Assembly (NCBI RefSeq): GCF_001417775.1
Contig: NZ_BBZJ01000025.1
Coordinates: 124,001-188,000, forward strand
Source: Streptomyces sp. TP-A0356
Lineage (GTDB): Bacteria > Actinomycetota > Actinomycetes > Streptomycetales > Streptomycetaceae
DNA length: 64,000 nucleotides
Direction: 5' to 3'
Shown: positions 59,266-64,000 of the stretch, one piece after another
Numbering within the stretch: position 1 is the first letter of the stretch
How the letters are laid out: each line of letters begins with the position of its first letter
Translations under genes and position numbers: made by a program
The notes under the pieces: generated by a model
Database searches by the model: none
The model's input: only the letters and a program-made list of their open reading frames with translations
What the model was told of the DNA's origin: nothing

Positions 59266-59748
59266 TCAGCCCTCGTGGGGCCAGTTCTCCGCCTCGAACA
59301 TCCAGCGCTGTTTCTCCAGTTCCGCCGTGAGCCCGATCAGCAGGTCCTGGGTCACCGGGTCCGCCTTCTCCGTGGCCTCGATCCGCTTGCGCAGCCGCCC
59401 GATCGCCGCTTCCAGCGACTCCGCCATCAGCTCCACGACCTCGGTGTCCCGCAGCCAGCCCTCCTTCGTGCCCGGCAGGCCGAAGGCGGACGCGACCGTC
59501 TCCGGCCGGCCGTCCGGCGCGACGCCGAGCGCGGCGGCCCGCTCGGCCACCGTGTCCGCGTACGAGCGTGCCGTGGCCACCAACTCGTCGAGCTGGAGGT
59601 GAATCGAGCGGAACCTCGGTCCGATGATGTTCCAGTGGGCCTGCTTCCCGATGAGTGAGAGTCCCAGGAGATCCACCAGGGTCTCCTGCAGGGCCTCCCC
59701 GGTGACCCGTCGGGCGGGTTCGGGCAGGGTGCTCTTCACCACGGTCAT
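59266..59748 (-). CDS. dps: Dps/ferritin-like DNA-protection protein
   Basis: 160-residue four-helix ferritin-like protein. Ferroxidase-centre residues lie in KQAHWNIIGPRFRSIHLQLDEL and ADTVAERAAALG. Dps proteins store iron and shield DNA from peroxide. ATG 59748 overlaps the whiB stop (ATGA), so it is translated with the regulator. AAGGAG stands 9 nt upstream. Confidence 0.92.
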   Translation of the reverse strand: MTVVKSTLPEPARRVTGEALQETLVDLLGLSLIGKQAHWNIIGPRFRSIHLQLDELVATARSYADTVAERAAALGVAPDGRPETVASAFGLPGTKEGWLRDTEVVELMAESLEAAIGRLRKRIEATEKADPVTQDLLIGLTAELEKQRWMFEAENWPHEG

Positions 59749-60008
59749 CGCGCGCTTCTCCTTGCCGTCGTCGGTCGTTCTCGTGTGGCCCGCAGCAGTT
59801 CGGCACGCTCCCGCTCGTCGGTTCCGCCCCACACGCCCGCCGTCTGCCCGCTGCTCAGCGCCCACGCCAGGCACTCGTCGATCACCGGACAGCGGCGGCA
59901 CACGCGCTTGGCGGCGGCGGCCTCCACCACGGCCGGTCCCGTCGTCCCGACGGGGAAGAACAGCTCTGGGTCCTCACCCACGCATGCCGCGTACCGCAAC
60001 CAGTCCAT
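59745..60008 (-). CDS. WhiB family Fe-S regulator
   Basis: 87 residues with the four cluster cysteines C9, C37, C40 and C46 (CRRCPVIDEC) and the GVWGG turn followed by a basic tail (RATRERPTTARRSAR). Such proteins sense redox, NO or O2 and act with sigma factors. It heads the operon whiB-dps-DUF3140-glycosylase, so it probably controls DNA protection under oxidative stress. Which WhiB-like subgroup it belongs to cannot be fixed. Confidence 0.93.
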   Translation of the reverse strand: MDWLRYAACVGEDPELFFPVGTTGPAVVEAAAAKRVCRRCPVIDECLAWALSSGQTAGVWGGTDERERAELLRATRERPTTARRSAR

Positions 60009-60081
60009 GGGCGCCCGGGTGCCCGGGACGGATGAGGTGAAACCCGGGCGGGAGCACGCGGGTGGCCGGAGCCCACGGATC

Positions 60082-60128
60082 TTCCCAGGAGCCGGCAGGC
60101 GGTCTATAGTCCAAAACTAGCAGTGCTA
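60082..60128 (+). promoter_or_regulatory. Promoter with operator dyad for the thiolase gene
   Basis: TTCCCA (60082-60087), 17-bp spacer, TATAGT (60105-60110), then the palindrome TAGCAGTGCTA (60118-60128) at the expected start of transcription. A TetR-type repressor binding here would block the promoter. Divergent whiB lies 74 bp from the -35. Confidence 0.6.
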
Positions 60129-60161
60129 ATTACCAGTCGAGGTCGCCCAGGAGTGCCCGCC

Positions 60162-61344
<1,183 letters not shown>

Positions 61345-61349
<5 letters not shown>

Positions 61350-61380
61350 GGCCCTTCTGACGGATCAGAAGCGCCCTAGG
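61345..61380. terminator. Terminator overlapping the thiolase stop
   Basis: A 16-bp stem with one mismatch (61345-61360 / 61365-61380) and a 4-nt loop CGGA. The TAG stop codon is inside the left arm. Confidence 0.85.
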
Positions 61381-61513
61381 CGTACGTCAGCGGTGGCGTG
61401 GCCAGGGGAGTTCGGGGGCCGGCGGGCCCGAGCCGTGCCGGGGTGTGCTCCAGGGCCACCTGGCGAGACGGCCCTTACGTGACCGGTTGTATGGACATAG
61501 CATCGGTCCCCGC

Positions 61514-62287
61514 ATGAACACGATGACGCTCTGGGACATATCCCTCTGGGGTTTCGCCGCGCTGGCCGTCGCCGCGCTGCTCGTCGGCTTCTCCAAGACG
61601 GCAGTGAGCGGTGCCAACACCGTCAGCCTCGCCGTCTTCGCCGCCGTCCTGCCCGCCCGCGCCTCGACCGGCGTCCTGCTGCCCGTCCTGATCGTCGGCG
61701 ACGTCCTCGCCGTCCTCATCTACCGGCGGCACGCCCACTGGCCCACCCTGTGGCGCCTGTTCCCGGCGGTCGCCGCGGGCGTCGTGCTCGGCACGCTGTT
61801 CCTGGTGTGGGCCGACGACGGCGTCGTACGGACGTCGATCGGCGCGATCCTGCTGCTGATGGCCGCCGTAACGGTGTGGCGCCGCAGGACCGCCGACCGC
61901 AGTGAGGAACCCGACTCGGTGGCCACGCGCGCCGGCCGGATGAAGGCCCGCTCCTACGGTGTCCTCGGCGGCTTCACCACGATGGTGGCGAACGCGGGCG
62001 GCCCGGTGATGTCGATGTACCTTCTCTCCGCCGGCTTCCGCAAGCTCGGCTTCCTCGGCACCTCCGCCTTCTTCTTCCTGATCGTCAACGTCTCCAAGGT
62101 GCCCTTCAGCGCGGGCCTCGGCCTGATCGACGGCCGCTCCCTGCTGCTGGACGCGGCGCTCGCCCTGTTCGTGGTGCCGGGAGCGATGATCGGCACCTGG
62201 GCGGTGAACCGGATCAACCAGCGTGTGTTCGAGCAGCTGGTGATCGCGGCGACGGTGCTGGGCGCCGTTCAGCTGCTGCTGCGCTGA
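61514..62287 (+). CDS. TauE/SafE (TSUP) family sulfite/organosulfonate exporter-like protein
   Basis: 257 residues, seven or eight helices, with the two half-repeats of the TSUP family (ALLVGFSKTAVSGANTVSLA and GFTTMVANAGGPVMSMYLL). Substrate could be sulfite, taurine-derived sulfonates or another small anion. ATG 61514 is preceded by a -10-like TAGCAT about 14 bp away, so a very short leader is possible. Confidence 0.88.
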   Translation: MNTMTLWDISLWGFAALAVAALLVGFSKTAVSGANTVSLAVFAAVLPARASTGVLLPVLIVGDVLAVLIYRRHAHWPTLWRLFPAVAAGVVLGTLFLVWADDGVVRTSIGAILLLMAAVTVWRRRTADRSEEPDSVATRAGRMKARSYGVLGGFTTMVANAGGPVMSMYLLSAGFRKLGFLGTSAFFFLIVNVSKVPFSAGLGLIDGRSLLLDAALALFVVPGAMIGTWAVNRINQRVFEQLVIAATVLGAVQLLLR

Positions 62288-62341
62288 GAGCTCCGAAACC
62301 ACATGGGCGCCCGGCTCGCGGCGCCCATTGTGTTGGAACTC
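62288..62341. terminator. Bidirectional terminator
   Basis: Core stem ATGGGCGCC / GGCGCCCAT (62303-62311 / 62320-62328) with outer arms GAGCTCC / GGAACTC. It lies between the convergent exporter gene and HAD gene. The outer arm shares AGAGCTCCGAA with the hairpin at 774. Confidence 0.7.
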
Positions 62342-62347
62342 TGAGCC

Positions 62348-63148
62348 CTAGCCGGCGGACTCCCGGAGCAGTGGGGGGAGGTCCGCGAAGGAGTCGAGGA
62401 CGTGGTCGGGTTCGCCGCTCGCGGCCCGATGGGTCTCCGGCAGGTACTTGCCCGTCCTGACCAGGACTCCGGTGAGACCGGCGTGTTGGGCCGCGAGCAC
62501 GTCGGACTCGATGTCGTCGCCCACCATGAGCGCCTGGCCGGCGGGGACCCCGACATGGGCCAGCGCCGCCGCGAAGAACGCGGGCGAGGGCTTGCCGGTG
62601 ACTTCGGCCCGCGTATGCGCGGCCTTCTCCAGCCCGAGCAGGAACGCCCCCGCGTCGAGCTGCAGCCCGCGGTCGGTGCGCCAGTACAGGTTGCGGTGCA
62701 TCGCGACGAGCCGGGCACCCTGCTGGAGGTGCCCGAAGGCGCGGTTGAGCGCCGCGTAGTCGAACTCGGGACCGGCGCCCCCGATGAGCACGACATCCGG
62801 GACGGTGTCTGCGTCGTCAGCGGCGTCGACGACGCAGACCCCGGCGAGGTCCTCCTCGATGTCACCGCTGTTGAGCAGCGAGCACCGGGCGCCGGGACAG
62901 TGGTCGGCGAGATACGCGGCGGTGACGGCGGGCGCGGTCAGGATGTCCTCGGCGGTGACGGGGAAGCCGGCCGCGGACAGCGTTTCGGCGATCGACGCGC
63001 GCGTGCGGGACGTCGTGTTGGTGAGCAGGGCGACGGCCAGACCGGAGTCACGGATGTCCCGCAGTGCCTCGACCGCGCCGGGCAGCGGCTTCCACGAGAC
63101 GGTGAGGACCCCGTCGATGTCGATGAGGACGGCACGCACTGAATCCAT
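62348..63148 (-). CDS. HAD-IIA family phosphatase
   Basis: 266 residues: nucleophile motif LIDIDGVLT, threonine motif LLTNTTSRT, lysine motif GKPSPAFF and the metal motif VGDDIESDV. The cap is of the NagD/LHPP type. A phosphate-monoester or phosphohistidine/phospholysine substrate is possible. ATG 63148 was chosen; the longer frame has only a basic extension. Confidence 0.88.
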   Translation of the reverse strand: MDSVRAVLIDIDGVLTVSWKPLPGAVEALRDIRDSGLAVALLTNTTSRTRASIAETLSAAGFPVTAEDILTAPAVTAAYLADHCPGARCSLLNSGDIEEDLAGVCVVDAADDADTVPDVVLIGGAGPEFDYAALNRAFGHLQQGARLVAMHRNLYWRTDRGLQLDAGAFLLGLEKAAHTRAEVTGKPSPAFFAAALAHVGVPAGQALMVGDDIESDVLAAQHAGLTGVLVRTGKYLPETHRAASGEPDHVLDSFADLPPLLRESAG

Positions 63149-63236
63149 GTCAGGACGATAACGAGCACGGGGTGCGGACCGCCGCACGGCGGGCGGGACA
63201 CGGGGGCGGCCCCGAGCAGCCCGTACCCTCTACGCC

Positions 63237-63983
63237 ATGTCCCCGCATGTCCTGATCCTGGGCGGCACCACCGAGGCGCGTGAACTGGCCGCGTCGCTCG
63301 CCGCGCGCTCCGACGTGCGGGTGACCACCTCCCTGGCCGGGCGGGTGTCCCGGCCCGGGACGCTCGACGGGGACGTACGCATCGGTGGATTCGGCGGCGC
63401 GGAGGGGCTGGCCGCCTGGCTGCGCGACCACCGCGTGGACGCCATGGTCGACGCCACCCACCCCTTCGCCGCCGGCATCACGGCGAACGCGGCGCGGGCC
63501 GCGGCGGTCACCGGTGTCCCCGCCGTGGTGCTGCGCAGGCCCGGCTGGAAGGCGGCTCCCGGAGACCGCTGGCACGAGGCGGTCTCGCTCAGCGACGCGG
63601 CGGCCCTGCTGCCGTCCCTCGGCCGACGCGTCCTCCTCACCACCGGCCGACTGGGTCTCGCGGCCTTCGCGCACCTGAGGGACCACCGCTTCGTCATACG
63701 GTCGGTCGAGCCGCCCGCGCCGCCCCTGCCGCCTGACGTGGCGGTGCTGCTGGCCCGGGGGCCCTTCACGGTCGAGGGCGAGACCTTGCTGCTGCGCGAG
63801 CACCGCATCGACGTGCTCGTGACCAAGGACAGCGGGGGAGCGGCGACGGCGGCCAAACTCACGGCGGCACGGGAGCGGGGGCTCCCGGTGGTGGTCGTCC
63901 GTCGCCCGCCCGTGCCCGAGGGCCTGACCACGGTGCCGGACGTGGCCGGCGTGCTGGCCCGGCTGGGGCTCGGCCCGCGATGA
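63237..63983 (+). CDS. cobK: Precorrin-6A reductase
   Basis: 248 residues. The N-terminal HVLILGGTTEARELAASLA and VDATHPFAAGITANA are diagnostic for CobK/CbiJ, which reduces the corrin ring with NADPH in cobalamin synthesis. VTKDSGGAATAAKL is the C-terminal signature. No other cob gene is visible in the window; the next frame starts at its stop and may continue a cob operon. No cobalamin riboswitch can be fitted into the short upstream gap. Confidence 0.93.
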   Translation: MSPHVLILGGTTEARELAASLAARSDVRVTTSLAGRVSRPGTLDGDVRIGGFGGAEGLAAWLRDHRVDAMVDATHPFAAGITANAARAAAVTGVPAVVLRRPGWKAAPGDRWHEAVSLSDAAALLPSLGRRVLLTTGRLGLAAFAHLRDHRFVIRSVEPPAPPLPPDVAVLLARGPFTVEGETLLLREHRIDVLVTKDSGGAATAAKLTAARERGLPVVVVRRPPVPEGLTTVPDVAGVLARLGLGPR

Positions 63984-64000
63984 GGTGTTCCAGGCTGTAC
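63980..64000 (+). CDS. Possible start of the next gene (cut by window end)
   Basis: ATG 63980 overlaps the cobK stop (ATGA) and opens a frame of seven visible codons (MRCSRLY). The 4-nt overlap is the coupling used throughout the window. Too short to identify. Confidence 0.3.

Overview
The window is very GC-rich, gene-dense actinobacterial DNA. Several markers point to Streptomyces: a WhiB regulator, a conservon (sensor / roadblock / DUF742 / GTPase operon), GTG, TTG and probable CTG starts, 4-nt stop/start overlaps (ATGA, GTGA), and a full hopanoid locus with its own dxs and ispG copies. From memory the gene order resembles the arm-proximal region of Streptomyces coelicolor that holds its hopanoid genes. 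I could not run a comparison.

Layout. 1-9.3 kb: the 3' end of a CocE/X-Pro peptidase gene, a D-amino-acid oxidase, an unknown protein, an ABC-F ATPase ending in a MITE-like inverted-repeat element, the transcription accessory protein Tex, an SCO6745-type protein and an enoyl-CoA hydratase. 9.5-12.0 kb: an RsbW-like ATPase, isopentenyl-diphosphate isomerase and GalE. 12.3-19.4 kb: a seven-gene operon with two CDP-alcohol phosphotransferases, a LicC-like cytidylyltransferase, a glycerol-1-phosphate-dehydrogenase-like enzyme, a GT2 glycosyltransferase and a two-gene ABC exporter. It looks like a pathway for an exported phospho-polyol glycolipid or glycopolymer. 19.7-33.5 kb: the hopanoid operon hpnC-hpnD-small ORF-hpnE-polyprenyl synthase-shc-hpnG-hpnH-ispG-dxs-aminotransferase, followed by an XRE/cupin regulator with tandem operators and a small membrane protein. 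Two tiny coupled ORFs lie inside or in front of this operon.

33.5-40.6 kb: a tyrosine phosphatase, a GH36 alpha-galactosidase with an acidic TDD repeat, an SGNH hydrolase, a TetR regulator, a metallo-beta-lactamase-fold protein and two gene remnants (Glu/Leu-type dehydrogenase and zinc alcohol dehydrogenase). 41.0-45.1 kb: the conservon plus a GAF protein. 45.2-50.3 kb: threonine catabolism (tdh-kbl), a LysR regulator, an XRE/cupin regulator with tandem operators over its start codon, an acetyltransferase, an MmcQ/YjbR protein and tRNA-Pro(GGG). 50.4-56.6 kb: a membrane protein, 6-phosphogluconate dehydrogenase, an ArsB-like permease, and a TPP-riboswitch-controlled permease-thiD operon. 56.6-64 kb: a secreted phosphodiesterase interrupted by one amber codon, a whiB-dps-DUF3140-DNA-glycosylase operon, a thiolase, a TauE-type exporter, a HAD phosphatase and cobK.

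How the parts fit. Idi, Dxs and IspG feed isoprenoid precursors to HpnC/D/E, which make squalene. Shc cyclises it, and HpnH, HpnG and the aminotransferase build the C35 side chain. The adjacent CDP-alcohol/ABC operon is transcribed in the same direction and may decorate the same envelope. All functions are read from motifs and family knowledge; no database search was possible.
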